From CAXXOK01 sp001604115 (GTDB lineage: Bacteria; Bacillota; Clostridia; Christensenellales; Aristaeellaceae): 64,000 nucleotides of DNA. The DNA is taken from positions 1 to 64,000 of the forward strand of contig JAYFOV010000012.1 of the NCBI GenBank assembly GCA_034928535.1, given 5' to 3'. The position numbers and the translations under genes were made by a program. Positions 41,811 to 50,961 of the stretch are shown piece by piece (position 1 is the first letter of the stretch; every line of letters starts with the position of its first letter). The notes under the pieces are model-generated. The model was not told where the DNA came from. It made no database searches and worked only from the letters and a program-made list of their open reading frames with translations.

Positions 41811-43707
41811 GATGAAACATATGGACATGCTGGCCTTGGAAAAGGACAAGCATGCGTTGTTGGAAGCCATCCAAAAGCTCGGTTGCGTGCAGCTTTTGCA
41901 GGCGGATTCCGAGGATGTGACCTTCAACAAACCCACGCCCATTACGGAGCTGCCTGCACTGGATGAAACATTGAACCGCATCGGCTGGGCAATCTTGCGC
42001 CTTTCCAAGTATGACAAAAGCAAAACGCCCTTCATGGCGGATAAGCCGACCATCGATCAGACACATGCCCAATCGCTGCTCTCCCAGCAAGAGCGTCTGC
42101 TGGATGCCGTGGCTACCTTGGAAGCACTGGAGCGAGAGGCCGGCGATTTGCGCGGCCAAGCGGCGCGGCTGGATGCATCGCGTGAGTTGCTTTTGCCCTG
42201 GCAAACATTGCCAGTCGCACCCTCGGAGGTGCATCCGACACGCAGCGTCTACGCTGCGCTTGGCACAGTGCAAAAAACGGTGTTGGAGCGTTTGCACGCT
42301 GAAGGCGCACTGGGTGATCTGTGCACGGTAGAAGTGATCTCCATCCAACGGGATCTAGCCTATGTTACGGTACTGTGCCATATGAGTGTGCGCGATGCCG
42401 TGCTTGGACTGCTCAAGGAAGGAAACTTCTCTGCGCTGCACTTACCGCACAGTGACTTAACTGTGCAGGCACAGCTGGATGCAATGGCCACGGAGCAACA
42501 GCGGTTGGATGCCCGCCAGAGAGGCATTGTGGAGGATACCGCCAGTCATGTGGGCGAGCTGCCTGCACTCAAGCAGCTCTATGATGTGCTGGCCAGCAAG
42601 CGGGCGCGGCTCAAGGCCATGGAGCATTTTTCCGAATCGGAGCATACGTTTTTTTTGCAAAGCTGGGTGCCCGCGCCATTGCAGGACGCGATCACGCAAG
42701 AACTCAAGCGTGTTTCCCCCTCTGTTGCGCTCGCCTTCAACAGCCCGGATGAAGGGGAGGAACCGCCTGTGATCCTCCAAAACGCTCCGGTTTTTTCCCC
42801 ATTTGAGACGGTCGTATCCAGTTTCTCACTTCCTGCGCCTAAGAGCATTGATCCAACCGTCGTGATGATGCCCTTTTTCATCAATTTTATGGGGATGATG
42901 GTCAGCGATGCCGGCTACGGACTGATGATGGCGATTATTGCGCCGCTGCTGATCAAATTTCTCAAGCCTGCCAGGGGAACGCGGCGCATGCTGTGGATCA
43001 TCATGGCGGGCGGACTGATGACTGTGCTGTGGGGAGCTTTGTACAACACCTGGTTTGGCTTTGCTCCCTGGCCTAGCGTGTTTGACCCCATGAACAACGC
43101 CATGCCTGTGATGGGCGCATGCATCGGCCTGGGAGCCCTGCACTTGTTTGCGGGATTGGGCATGGCGGCGTACCTGAACATCAGGCGTGGTCAGTGGCTG
43201 GACATGGTATATGATCAACTGAGTTGGTTTTTGCTGATCGTCGGGCTGGGGCTGCTGGTGGTCGTCCCGGCGGTGGGGCAATGGATGGCGATCGCAGGTG
43301 CGGCCATCATTGTGGCCATGGCAGGTCGCGGCAAAAGCAACAACCCGGTCAAGCGTTTGATCAGCGGCCTGGGAGCGCTGTATGGCGTAACCGGCTGGGT
43401 CAGCGATCTGCTGAGCTACATCCGCTTGTTTGGCATGGGGCTGGCGACCGGTGTCATCGGGATGGTCATCAATATCCTGGTGGGAATGGTGGCAGGCGGT
43501 GGAATCGTGGGCATCCTGCTGAGCGCTGTGGTGTTCGTGTTCGGGCATCTCTTCAATGCCGGCATCAATATCTTTGGCGCGTATGTGCACAGCTGCCGTT
43601 TGCAGTACATTGAGTTTTTTGGGAAGTTTTTCGAAGACGGCGGCATCCCTTTCCGGCCGTTGGTGCATTCCAGCAACTATGTACACATTGGCGATATGTC
43701 AGTGTGA
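41797..43707 (+). CDS. ntpI: V/A-type ATPase subunit I
   Basis: The 636-residue subunit links the peripheral stalks to the rotor and forms the ion half-channels. Residues 1-320 are a soluble, largely coiled-coil arm. About seven membrane helices follow, from FINFMGMMVSDAGYGLMMAI (about 360-380) onward. The segment YIRLFGMGLATGVIGMVIN (about 545) includes the channel arginine, and GHLFNAGINIFGAYVHSCRLQYIEFFGKFFE closes the protein. The start at 41797 follows AAAGGG; a longer upstream frame would run through the preceding gene. Confidence 0.93.
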   Translation: MAIVEMKHMDMLALEKDKHALLEAIQKLGCVQLLQADSEDVTFNKPTPITELPALDETLNRIGWAILRLSKYDKSKTPFMADKPTIDQTHAQSLLSQQERLLDAVATLEALEREAGDLRGQAARLDASRELLLPWQTLPVAPSEVHPTRSVYAALGTVQKTVLERLHAEGALGDLCTVEVISIQRDLAYVTVLCHMSVRDAVLGLLKEGNFSALHLPHSDLTVQAQLDAMATEQQRLDARQRGIVEDTASHVGELPALKQLYDVLASKRARLKAMEHFSESEHTFFLQSWVPAPLQDAITQELKRVSPSVALAFNSPDEGEEPPVILQNAPVFSPFETVVSSFSLPAPKSIDPTVVMMPFFINFMGMMVSDAGYGLMMAIIAPLLIKFLKPARGTRRMLWIIMAGGLMTVLWGALYNTWFGFAPWPSVFDPMNNAMPVMGACIGLGALHLFAGLGMAAYLNIRRGQWLDMVYDQLSWFLLIVGLGLLVVVPAVGQWMAIAGAAIIVAMAGRGKSNNPVKRLISGLGALYGVTGWVSDLLSYIRLFGMGLATGVIGMVINILVGMVAGGGIVGILLSAVVFVFGHLFNAGINIFGAYVHSCRLQYIEFFGKFFEDGGIPFRPLVHSSNYVHIGDMSV

Positions 43708-43768
43708 AATGGAATCCAATCATAATCAGGGCATACATCCAAACACACATTACGAGGAGGGCTTTACG

Positions 43769-44242
43769 ATGTCCATTGGTCAGATTCTTGCATTGCTCGG
43801 AGCCGCCATCGCGGCAATTGGCGCAGGCATTGGTTCCAGCCGCGGGGTGGGTCTTGCGGGTGAAACGTCTGCGGGTGTTTCCACTGAAAATCCCGAGGTC
43901 AACAGCAAACTGCTGCTGCTGCAGCTGCTGCCGGGTACGCAGGGCATTTACGGCTTCCTGATCGCGGTCATCGTGCTGATCAACACCAATGTGTTGGGCG
44001 GCGAGATGAAGGCTGTGGAGATTTTCCAGGGTTTGGGCATTTTGATCGGCTGTCTGCCCGTTGGCATCATCGGGTACTATTCTGCTGTGAAGCAGGGCAA
44101 AGTTGCGGCCGCCGGCATGATCATGACGGGTCAGCGGCCCGAGATGAGCGGTAAAGGCATTACCATGGCGGTCATGGTGGAAACCTACGCCGTGCTGTCC
44201 CTGCTGCTTTCTTTCCTGATCGTCAACGCCATCAAGCTGTAA
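43769..44242 (+). CDS. ntpK: V/A-type ATPase subunit K (proteolipid rotor ring)
   Basis: The 157-residue protein is the duplicated form with four helices. The first hairpin contains LLPGTQGIYGFL with Thr and Gln, and the last helix contains VMVETYAVLSLLLSFLI with the single ion-binding Glu. A further Gln (VKQGKVAAAG) precedes the last loop. This Thr/Gln/Gln/Glu set recalls the sodium site of Enterococcus NtpK, so Na+ coupling is a fair guess but not proven. GAGGAGG precedes the start. Confidence 0.95.
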   Translation: MSIGQILALLGAAIAAIGAGIGSSRGVGLAGETSAGVSTENPEVNSKLLLLQLLPGTQGIYGFLIAVIVLINTNVLGGEMKAVEIFQGLGILIGCLPVGIIGYYSAVKQGKVAAAGMIMTGQRPEMSGKGITMAVMVETYAVLSLLLSFLIVNAIKL

Positions 44243-44252
44243 GGAGCGCGAA

Positions 44253-44852
44253 ATGAACGCAGACGCGATTCTGATCAAGATCGAGGAGGACGCCAGGCAA
44301 ACGGCTGAGCGAATGCTCAGCGATGCGCATGCAAAAGTGAATGCTTTGAAGGCGGCTTCCCGCGAGAAGATCGAAGAGATGCATGCAGCGATGCTCCAGA
44401 AAGCCACCGCGGACGCAGCGGAGTTGGAGCAGCGCATGCTGCGCATGGCTTCTTTGGATGAACGCAAAGCTTTGCTGGTGCAAAAACGCGACCTGATCGA
44501 TCAAGCCTTTGCCAAGGCACGGGCACTGCTGACAGGTGCGGACGCCACAACAAGACGCACGTTCTTCCTTTCGCAGGTAGTGAATCATGCAAACGGGGAT
44601 GAAGTCCTCTTTGTGGGCGAAACAGCCGCAGACTGGTTCGACGACGCCTTCTTGAGCGATGCGAACCGGGCGCTGGCTGCACAGGGCAAAGCCGGCTCGC
44701 TTTCGCTTGCCCCGGAGCGTTTGCCCACGTGCGAGGGTGTGGTGCTCAAGGCGCGCGGTGCGGAAACGCATTGCACCTTTGACGCCATTCTAAGTGATTT
44801 GCGTCCGGAGCTGGAACAGCAGGTAGCTGCGATGCTCTTTGACGTGGTGTGA
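44253..44852 (+). CDS. ntpE: V/A-type ATPase subunit E
   Basis: The 199-residue peripheral stalk subunit has an N-terminal coiled coil (residues 5-90, starting DAILIKIEEDARQTAERML) and a C-terminal globular domain (LPTCEGVVLKARGAETHCTFDAILSDLRPELEQQVAAMLF). It begins 10 nt after subunit K and overlaps the 5' region of subunit C. Confidence 0.9.
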   Translation: MNADAILIKIEEDARQTAERMLSDAHAKVNALKAASREKIEEMHAAMLQKATADAAELEQRMLRMASLDERKALLVQKRDLIDQAFAKARALLTGADATTRRTFFLSQVVNHANGDEVLFVGETAADWFDDAFLSDANRALAAQGKAGSLSLAPERLPTCEGVVLKARGAETHCTFDAILSDLRPELEQQVAAMLFDVV

Positions 44853-44884
44853 ACTGCCTGACTGGATTGAAAGGAGGGACGGCA

Positions 44885-45865
44885 ATGCCACAACCCAGCA
44901 TATCCTATGCGTGCGGCAGGGTGGGTGTTTTGCGACGCAATGCGCTGCATACCGCGCAGCTTGAGCGCTTGCAAAGCGCCAAAAGTTACGGCGAAGCACT
45001 GCGCGCCCTGACCGATATTGGCTTTGCCGCCGCCGATACTTCGGATTTCCAAATGGCGGCGGATCAACATGTGCGCAATGCCTGCGAACTGATCCGCGCG
45101 GTTACGCCTAACCCCGCGGTGACCGATAGCTTTCTGCTGCGCTACGATGTGCACAATCTCAAAGTGTTGGTCAAAGCACGCTACCTTGCGCAAAAGCCGA
45201 CTTTTCTTTCTGCGTGCGGCACCCTGCCGATCGATAAACTGCGCCATGCGGTAGCCGAGCGTAACTATGCAGTGCTTCCAGCCAAGCTCAAGCAAGGCAT
45301 GAGCGCGCTGGAAAAACGCATTGCTGTGCATTTTGACCCGATGCTGGTGGATACGGAGCTGGATAAGGCGATGTACCGCCAGATTTTTGAAAACCTCGCC
45401 AGCCATCAGGATGCCGGCAAAGCCATGGCGTATTTTCGGGCAAAAGTCGATTTGCAGAATTTCATGATGCTGTTACGTTTGCACGGTATGGGAAAGGACG
45501 TAGCGCTGTTCCAGGATGTGGCGCTGGAAGGCGGCACGGTGCCGCTGCGGGTGTGGAGCGCTTCCCTCACGGATCATGAGCGCTTGGCGCGTCAGTTGCA
45601 GCGCTACAGCCAAAGGCTCTACCAGGCGGCATTGGCCGCCAGCCTGGAGCCTGCCAAGCTCCCCGCCATGGAAAAAGAAGCGGACGATTATCTTTACAGC
45701 CTCTTCCAGGATGCCCGCTATGCGTCGGATTCGCTGGATGTGCTGCTTTCTTATCTGCTACAAAAGCAGCGTGAGGCAACGGACGTCCGACTCATCCTGG
45801 CAGGCAAGCTGAACGGTTTTGCTGAGGAGGCCATCAACGAAAGGATGCGTGAGCTCAATGGCTGA
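44885..45865 (+). CDS. ntpC: V/A-type ATPase subunit C
   Basis: The 326-residue protein is the d/C socket that connects the central axle to the rotor ring. It is all-helical, with YACGRVGVLRRNAL near the start and YDVHNLKVLVKARYL (about 102-116), which are typical of the family. AAAGGAGG is 7 nt ahead of ATG 44885. It overlaps subunit F by 8 nt. Confidence 0.92.
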   Translation: MPQPSISYACGRVGVLRRNALHTAQLERLQSAKSYGEALRALTDIGFAAADTSDFQMAADQHVRNACELIRAVTPNPAVTDSFLLRYDVHNLKVLVKARYLAQKPTFLSACGTLPIDKLRHAVAERNYAVLPAKLKQGMSALEKRIAVHFDPMLVDTELDKAMYRQIFENLASHQDAGKAMAYFRAKVDLQNFMMLLRLHGMGKDVALFQDVALEGGTVPLRVWSASLTDHERLARQLQRYSQRLYQAALAASLEPAKLPAMEKEADDYLYSLFQDARYASDSLDVLLSYLLQKQREATDVRLILAGKLNGFAEEAINERMRELNG

Positions 45866-46190
45866 TGTGCAGATGGGTGCGGTGGGCGAGCGCGATGCTG
45901 TGCTTGGCTTCAAGGCCATTGGCATGCAAACCATCCCGACAGAAAACGCCGAGGAAACCACCCGCGCGCTGTTTACCTTGGTCAAGCAGGGCGTGCGTGT
46001 GATCTTTATTACAGAAAATGCGGCACAAGCTGCCGCTGAGGCGCTGGAGCGCTATCAGGCCGATCCGCAGGTGGCCATCATACCCATTCCGGGTAGCACC
46101 GGCGCCAACGGCTACGCAATGTCCCGGGTCAAAGCCAATGTGGAAAAAGCCATCGGCGCGGATATCCTCTTTGGCAACAACGTAAAGTAG
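45858..46190 (+). CDS. ntpF: V/A-type ATPase subunit F
   Basis: The 110-residue axle subunit shows the expected pattern: GERDAVLGFKAIGMQTIP near the start, VRVIFITENAAQAA in the middle, and AIIPIPGSTGANGYAMSRVKANVEKAIGADIL at the end. In Enterococcus nomenclature this subunit is NtpG; naming differs between species. Translation start overlaps the end of subunit C. Confidence 0.92.
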   Translation: MADVQMGAVGERDAVLGFKAIGMQTIPTENAEETTRALFTLVKQGVRVIFITENAAQAAAEALERYQADPQVAIIPIPGSTGANGYAMSRVKANVEKAIGADILFGNNVK

Positions 46191-46205
46191 AAAGAAGGGG
46201 AAAGC

Positions 46206-47972
46206 ATGGCACAGGGAACCATCGTCAAGGTCGCCGGCCCCCTGATCGTGGCGGAGAATATGGCCGATGCGCGCATGTATGACGTGGTGCGCGTTAGCAA
46301 AAGCCGCTTGGTTGGGGAGATCATCGAACTGCGCGGCGATCGTGCCAGCATCCAGGTATATGAAGAGACCAGCGGTCTGGGCCCAGGTGAACCGGTGGAA
46401 TCCACCGGCGCGCCGCTGTCCGTGGAGCTTGGACCGGGGCTGATCGAAAGCATTTTTGACGGCATCCAGCGCCCGCTGACCCAGATCCGCGCTTTGGTGG
46501 GTGAACGCATCCGTCGCGGTATCGAAGTGCCCTCGCTGGATCGTGAAAAGAAGTGGAATTTTGAACCGCGCGTGACGTTGGGCGATCACGTTGTGGCAGG
46601 TTCCATCATTGGCGTGGTGCAGGAGAACGCAGTCATGGAGCACCGCGTGATGGTGCCCTTCGGCGTCAGCGGCGAAGTCACGGAGATCCGTGCCGGGGAT
46701 ATGACGGTGACGGACACAGTCTGCGTGCTGCGTACGGCGCAGGGGGAGACTCGCGAGCTGACCATGCTGCAAAAGTGGCCGGTGCGCCGGGGGCGTCCTT
46801 ACCAGGAAAAGCGCTCGCCCAGCGTACCAATGGTCACCGGACAGCGCGTGATCGATACGTTTTTCCCCATTGCCAGCGGCGGCGTGGCGGCAGTTCCCGG
46901 ACCCTTTGGCTCCGGCAAAACAGTGGTGCAGCACCAGCTGGCAAAGTGGGCGGATGCGGATATCATTGTCTACGTTGGCTGCGGCGAGCGCGGCAATGAG
47001 ATGACAGATGTGCTCATGGAATTTCCGGAGTTGCACGATCCCCGCTCCGGTGAAAGCCTGATGAAGCGCACGGTGCTCATCGCCAATACATCCGATATGC
47101 CGGTGGCAGCCCGCGAGGCTTCCATCTATACCGACATTACCATTGCCGAATATTTCCGGGACATGGGCTATAAGGTCGCCATCATGGCCGACAGTACCAG
47201 CCGCTGGGCCGAGGCACTGCGCGAGATGAGCGGCCGCTTGGAGGAAATGCCTGGCGATGAAGGCTATCCCGCCTATTTGGCCAGCCGAATCGCGGAGTTC
47301 TATGAGCGCGCGGGTGTGGTCAAATGCTTGGGGCAGGACGGCCGTGAAGGCAGCATCAGTGCCATTGGCGCGGTTTCCCCTCCCGGCGGTGATATTTCCG
47401 AGCCGGTTTCTCAGTCTACCCTGCGCATTGTGAAGGTTTTCTGGGGGCTCAGCGCACAGTTGGCCTATAAGCGTCATTTCCCGGCCATTGACTGGTTGCA
47501 GAGCTATTCGCTCTACAGCGACCACTTGGAGGCATGGTTCAATGATCATGTGAGCCCGGAATGGAACGCGATGCGTGCACAGGCGATGATCATCCTGCAG
47601 GAAGAGGCAGAGCTGCAGGAAATCGTTCAGCTGGTAGGCATGGACGCCCTGAGCTGGAAGGATCGGCTCACCCTGGAGGTGGCACGCTCCATCCGTGAGG
47701 ATTATCTGCACCAGAATGCCTTTGACGATGTGGATACCTACACATCCCTGGATAAACAATTCCTGATCATGCGCCTGATCCTCACGTATTATACCAAGGG
47801 ACAGGCCGCGCTGGATGCGGGTGCAAATCTATCCGATGTGATCAACCTTCCTATCCGGGAGCGAATTGGACGAAGCAAGTACATCCCGGAAGATCAAAAA
47901 CAGCAGTTTACAGCGATCGAGGGTGAACTGGCATCGCAGATGGCTGCGATTTCCGAGAGAGGGGAGCTGTAA
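46206..47972 (+). CDS. ntpA: V/A-type ATPase catalytic subunit A
   Basis: The 588-residue catalytic subunit has Walker A GPFGSGKT (residues 232-239), the non-homologous insertion (about 115-190), Walker B VAIMADSTSRWAEALREMSGRLEEMPGDEGYPAYLASRIAEFYERAG, and a normal length. An AAGAAGGGG site precedes the ATG. It pairs with subunit B in the A3B3 head. A long antisense open frame inside this gene is a codon-bias shadow. Confidence 0.97.
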   Translation: MAQGTIVKVAGPLIVAENMADARMYDVVRVSKSRLVGEIIELRGDRASIQVYEETSGLGPGEPVESTGAPLSVELGPGLIESIFDGIQRPLTQIRALVGERIRRGIEVPSLDREKKWNFEPRVTLGDHVVAGSIIGVVQENAVMEHRVMVPFGVSGEVTEIRAGDMTVTDTVCVLRTAQGETRELTMLQKWPVRRGRPYQEKRSPSVPMVTGQRVIDTFFPIASGGVAAVPGPFGSGKTVVQHQLAKWADADIIVYVGCGERGNEMTDVLMEFPELHDPRSGESLMKRTVLIANTSDMPVAAREASIYTDITIAEYFRDMGYKVAIMADSTSRWAEALREMSGRLEEMPGDEGYPAYLASRIAEFYERAGVVKCLGQDGREGSISAIGAVSPPGGDISEPVSQSTLRIVKVFWGLSAQLAYKRHFPAIDWLQSYSLYSDHLEAWFNDHVSPEWNAMRAQAMIILQEEAELQEIVQLVGMDALSWKDRLTLEVARSIREDYLHQNAFDDVDTYTSLDKQFLIMRLILTYYTKGQAALDAGANLSDVINLPIRERIGRSKYIPEDQKQQFTAIEGELASQMAAISERGEL

Positions 47973-47976
47973 AACG

Positions 47977-49389
47977 ATGCTGAAGGAATACCGCACCATC
48001 AAAGAAGTCGTGGGCCCCCTGATGCTGGTGGATCAGGTGGAAGGCGTAACCTATAATGAACTGGTGGAAATTCGCCAGGCCAACGGCGAGCTCCGCCGTG
48101 GCAAAGTGCTGGAAGTGAACGGGGATAAGGCGCTGGTGCAGCTGTTTGAAAGCAGCAACGGCCTAAAAATCGACACGGCCACAGCACGATTCTTGGGACA
48201 CTCCATTGAGCTGGGCGTGAGCCTGGATATGCTCGGGCGTGTTTTTGACGGCATGGGCAATCCCCGTGATGACGGCCCCCAGCTGATTCCCGAAAAACGC
48301 ATGGACATCAACGGTGAGCCGCTGAATCCTGCTGCACGGGACTACCCCAATGAGTTTATCCAAACCGGCGTGAGCGCCATTGATGGCTTGAATACGCTGG
48401 TACGCGGACAAAAACTGCCGGTGTTTTCCGGCAGCGGCTTGCCGCACGCGCAGCTGGCCACGCAAATTGCGCGCCAGGCGAAGGTGTTGGGCGCCAACGA
48501 AAAGTTTGCCGTGGTCTTTGGCGCCATCGGCATCACGTTTGAGGAAGCGGAGTACTTCATCAGCGATTTCCGGCGCACAGGCGCCATCGAACGCGCGGTT
48601 CTATTCATGAACCTGGCCAATGACCCCGCCATTGAGCGCATTGCAACGCCGCGCATGGCATTAACTGCCGCCGAGTACCTTGCCTATGAAAAAGGCATGC
48701 ATGTGCTGGTGATTCTCACGGACATCACCAACTACGCCGAAGCGCTGCGCGAGGTTTCCGCCGCGCGCAAGGAAGTTCCCGGGCGTCGCGGCTATCCGGG
48801 CTATCTGTATACAGACTTGGCCAGCATGTACGAACGTGCCGGCCGCGTGATCGGCAAAAGTGGTTCCATCACCCAGATCCCGATCCTGACCATGCCGGAG
48901 GATGACAAGACGCACCCCATTCCCGACCTGACGGGGTACATCACGGAAGGGCAGATCATCCTGAGTCGTGAGCTGTACCGTAAAGGGGTGCAGCCACCCA
49001 TCGACGTGATGCCCTCCCTGAGCCGCCTTAAGGACAAGGGCATTGGGCAGGGGAAAACCCGCGAGGATCATGCCGCCACCATGAACCAGCTTTTTGCCGC
49101 CTACTCCCGTGGTAAGGAAGCCAAGGAGTTGGCTGTGATTTTGGGCGATGCGGCGCTAACAGATGTGGATAAGAAGTATGCAGCTTTTGCCGATGCATTT
49201 GAGAAGCAATATGTTTCGCAAGGGTATCAGGCCAACCGCACCATTGAGGAGACGCTGGCTCTGGGCTGGGGACTCCTGTCCATGCTCCCGCGCAACGAGC
49301 TCAAGCGCATCCGGGACGATATGCTGGATCGCTACCTGCCGGACACCGCTGCGGAGCTGGCCAACAACACCAATGAGGGGGACAGGTAA
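47977..49389 (+). CDS. ntpB: V/A-type ATPase regulatory subunit B
   Basis: The 470-residue non-catalytic subunit begins MLKEYRTIKEVVGPLMLV. The Walker A region is degenerate (FSGSGLPHAQLATQIARQA), as expected. ILTDITNYAEALREVSAARKEVPGRRGYPGYLYTDLASMYERAGR is fully conserved family sequence. GGGGAG lies ahead of ATG 47977, five bases after the subunit A stop. It shares one base with the next start codon. Confidence 0.97.
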   Translation: MLKEYRTIKEVVGPLMLVDQVEGVTYNELVEIRQANGELRRGKVLEVNGDKALVQLFESSNGLKIDTATARFLGHSIELGVSLDMLGRVFDGMGNPRDDGPQLIPEKRMDINGEPLNPAARDYPNEFIQTGVSAIDGLNTLVRGQKLPVFSGSGLPHAQLATQIARQAKVLGANEKFAVVFGAIGITFEEAEYFISDFRRTGAIERAVLFMNLANDPAIERIATPRMALTAAEYLAYEKGMHVLVILTDITNYAEALREVSAARKEVPGRRGYPGYLYTDLASMYERAGRVIGKSGSITQIPILTMPEDDKTHPIPDLTGYITEGQIILSRELYRKGVQPPIDVMPSLSRLKDKGIGQGKTREDHAATMNQLFAAYSRGKEAKELAVILGDAALTDVDKKYAAFADAFEKQYVSQGYQANRTIEETLALGWGLLSMLPRNELKRIRDDMLDRYLPDTAAELANNTNEGDR

Positions 49390-50033
49390 TGGCTGCCGCC
49401 ATGCGTATCAACCCCACCCGTATGGAGCTTACGCGCATCAAGCGAAGGCTGGTCACAGCCAAGCGCGGGCATAAGCTCCTCAAAGACAAGCGGGATGAAA
49501 TGGTGCGCCAGTTTATCCTGCTGGTGCGGGAAAACCATCGCTTGCGCATCGAGGTGGAAGCGGAGCTGTCGGGCGCACTGCGCAATTTTGCGATGGCGCG
49601 TGCCGTGATCGAGCCGGATTTCATGGAAGGCGCACTGCTCTACCCAGCGCGCAAGGTGCGGGTGGATATGGGGATCCGAAGTGTGCTGAGTGTGCGCGTG
49701 CCGACGCTCAAAACCAGCGGCGAAGGAACCCAAACCACGCTGAGCTATGGGTTTGCGGAGACCACCGCCCAACTGGATGGAGCTATTGAGAGCTTTGCGG
49801 CGCTGTTGCCCAAACTGATCCGTCTGGCAGAAGTGGAAAAGACATGTGATCTGCTCGCCGATGAGATCGAGAAGACCCGCCGCCGCGTCAATGCACTGGA
49901 ATATGTCATGATTCCCAAGTTTGAAGAAACGATCCGTTTCATCACAATGAAATTGGATGAGAATGAACGCGGCAGCCTTACACGCTTGATGAAGGTGAAG
50001 GCAATGATCCAGGCGCGTGCAGAAAACGGTTGA
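49389..50033 (+). CDS. ntpD: V/A-type ATPase subunit D
   Basis: The 214-residue axle subunit is a long antiparallel coiled coil. The N-terminus NPTRMELTRIKRRLVTAKRGHKLLKDKRDEM and the C-terminal RRRVNALEYVMIPKFEETIRFITMKLDENER are diagnostic. It starts within the stop of subunit B (TAATG) and is the last gene of the operon, followed by a strong terminator. Confidence 0.95.
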   Translation: MAAAMRINPTRMELTRIKRRLVTAKRGHKLLKDKRDEMVRQFILLVRENHRLRIEVEAELSGALRNFAMARAVIEPDFMEGALLYPARKVRVDMGIRSVLSVRVPTLKTSGEGTQTTLSYGFAETTAQLDGAIESFAALLPKLIRLAEVEKTCDLLADEIEKTRRRVNALEYVMIPKFEETIRFITMKLDENERGSLTRLMKVKAMIQARAENG

Positions 50034-50050
50034 TTTGGAACTGAAAAATG

Positions 50051-50081
50051 GGGAAGTGGAGCAAATCCACTTCCCTTTTTT
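50051..50081 (+). terminator. Rho-independent terminator of the V/A-ATPase operon
   Basis: A perfect 10-bp stem (50051-50060 with 50066-50075) with loop GCAAA is followed by six T residues. Confidence 0.9.
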
Positions 50082-50229
50082 GGTGGTGCATGATAGGCTG
50101 ATAGGGTACGCGGGATCGCAGCCAAATGGCGGCAGCCAACCAATGTGTGGCAGACAGTCCGGCATCGCCTGGTGTAGGCGGGACTGCCATCCGATGTACC
50201 GTGCAGCAATCTTATAGCAGGAGGCCTCT

Positions 50230-50958
50230 ATGATCCGATTTGAGAACGTAACCAAGACGTATGCGGGTGGCGCAACCAAAGCAGTAAATAACCTGAACCT
50301 GGAAATTGAAGGCGGCAAGGTATTTGGCTTCCTGGGTCCCAATGGCGCAGGAAAAACAACTACCATCAAAATGATGACCGGCATCTTGCGCCCGGATCAT
50401 GGGCATATTTGGCTGGAGGATGTGGAAATCGGCACCGACCCCATTGCGGCCAAGCGGATGTTTGGGTTTGTGCCGGATACCTTTGAAATGTTTGAGCGGC
50501 TCACAGGTCTGGAGTATCTGAATTTTCTGGCAGATGTCTATCAAGTTGGTGCGGCGGAGCGCAAGGCTCATATGGAGCGCTATCTGCCAATGTATGAGTT
50601 GGAGGGCGCCATTGGCCAGCAGATCCGCAGTTTTTCCCATGGCATGAAGCAAAAGCTTCAATTGATTGGCTCGACCATCCATCAGCCGCGCATCTGGATT
50701 TTGGACGAACCAATGGTCGGCTTGGATCCTGCCAGCATGCATGCCCTGAAAAAGGAAATGCGGGAGTACTGCGATAGCGGGAAAACAGTGTTCTTTAGCA
50801 CACATGTACTGGACGTGGCCGAACGCCTGTGTGATGAGATCGGCATCATTCGCCAGGGAGAATTGATCCTGAAGGGCGCACCGGAAACCCTGATGCGCAA
50901 CGACAGCGCCAGCTCGCTGGAGGATGTTTTCCTCAACCTGACTGAAAAGGAGGGCTGA
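50230..50958 (+). CDS. ABC transporter ATP-binding protein (export type)
   Basis: The 242-residue ATPase has Walker A GPNGAGKTT (about 36-44), signature SFSHGMKQKLQLIG (where SHGMKQK replaces SGGQ) and Walker B IWILDEPMVGLDP. CAGGAGG precedes the ATG. It is followed after three bases by the membrane partner. The 148-nt gap behind the ATPase operon terminator shows no clear promoter. Confidence 0.9.
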   Translation: MIRFENVTKTYAGGATKAVNNLNLEIEGGKVFGFLGPNGAGKTTTIKMMTGILRPDHGHIWLEDVEIGTDPIAAKRMFGFVPDTFEMFERLTGLEYLNFLADVYQVGAAERKAHMERYLPMYELEGAIGQQIRSFSHGMKQKLQLIGSTIHQPRIWILDEPMVGLDPASMHALKKEMREYCDSGKTVFFSTHVLDVAERLCDEIGIIRQGELILKGAPETLMRNDSASSLEDVFLNLTEKEG

Positions 50959-50961
50959 GCG

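Noticed and set aside
40650..42053. 467-codon minus-strand open frame across upp and the first ATPase genes
   Set aside because: upp and subunits G/H and I on the plus strand are clear; the antisense product looks random.
45855..47759. 634-codon open frame on the minus strand inside the V/A-ATPase genes
   Set aside because: It is antisense to subunits F and A, which are fully conserved, and its protein is His/Arg-rich without motifs. It reflects codon bias of the real genes.
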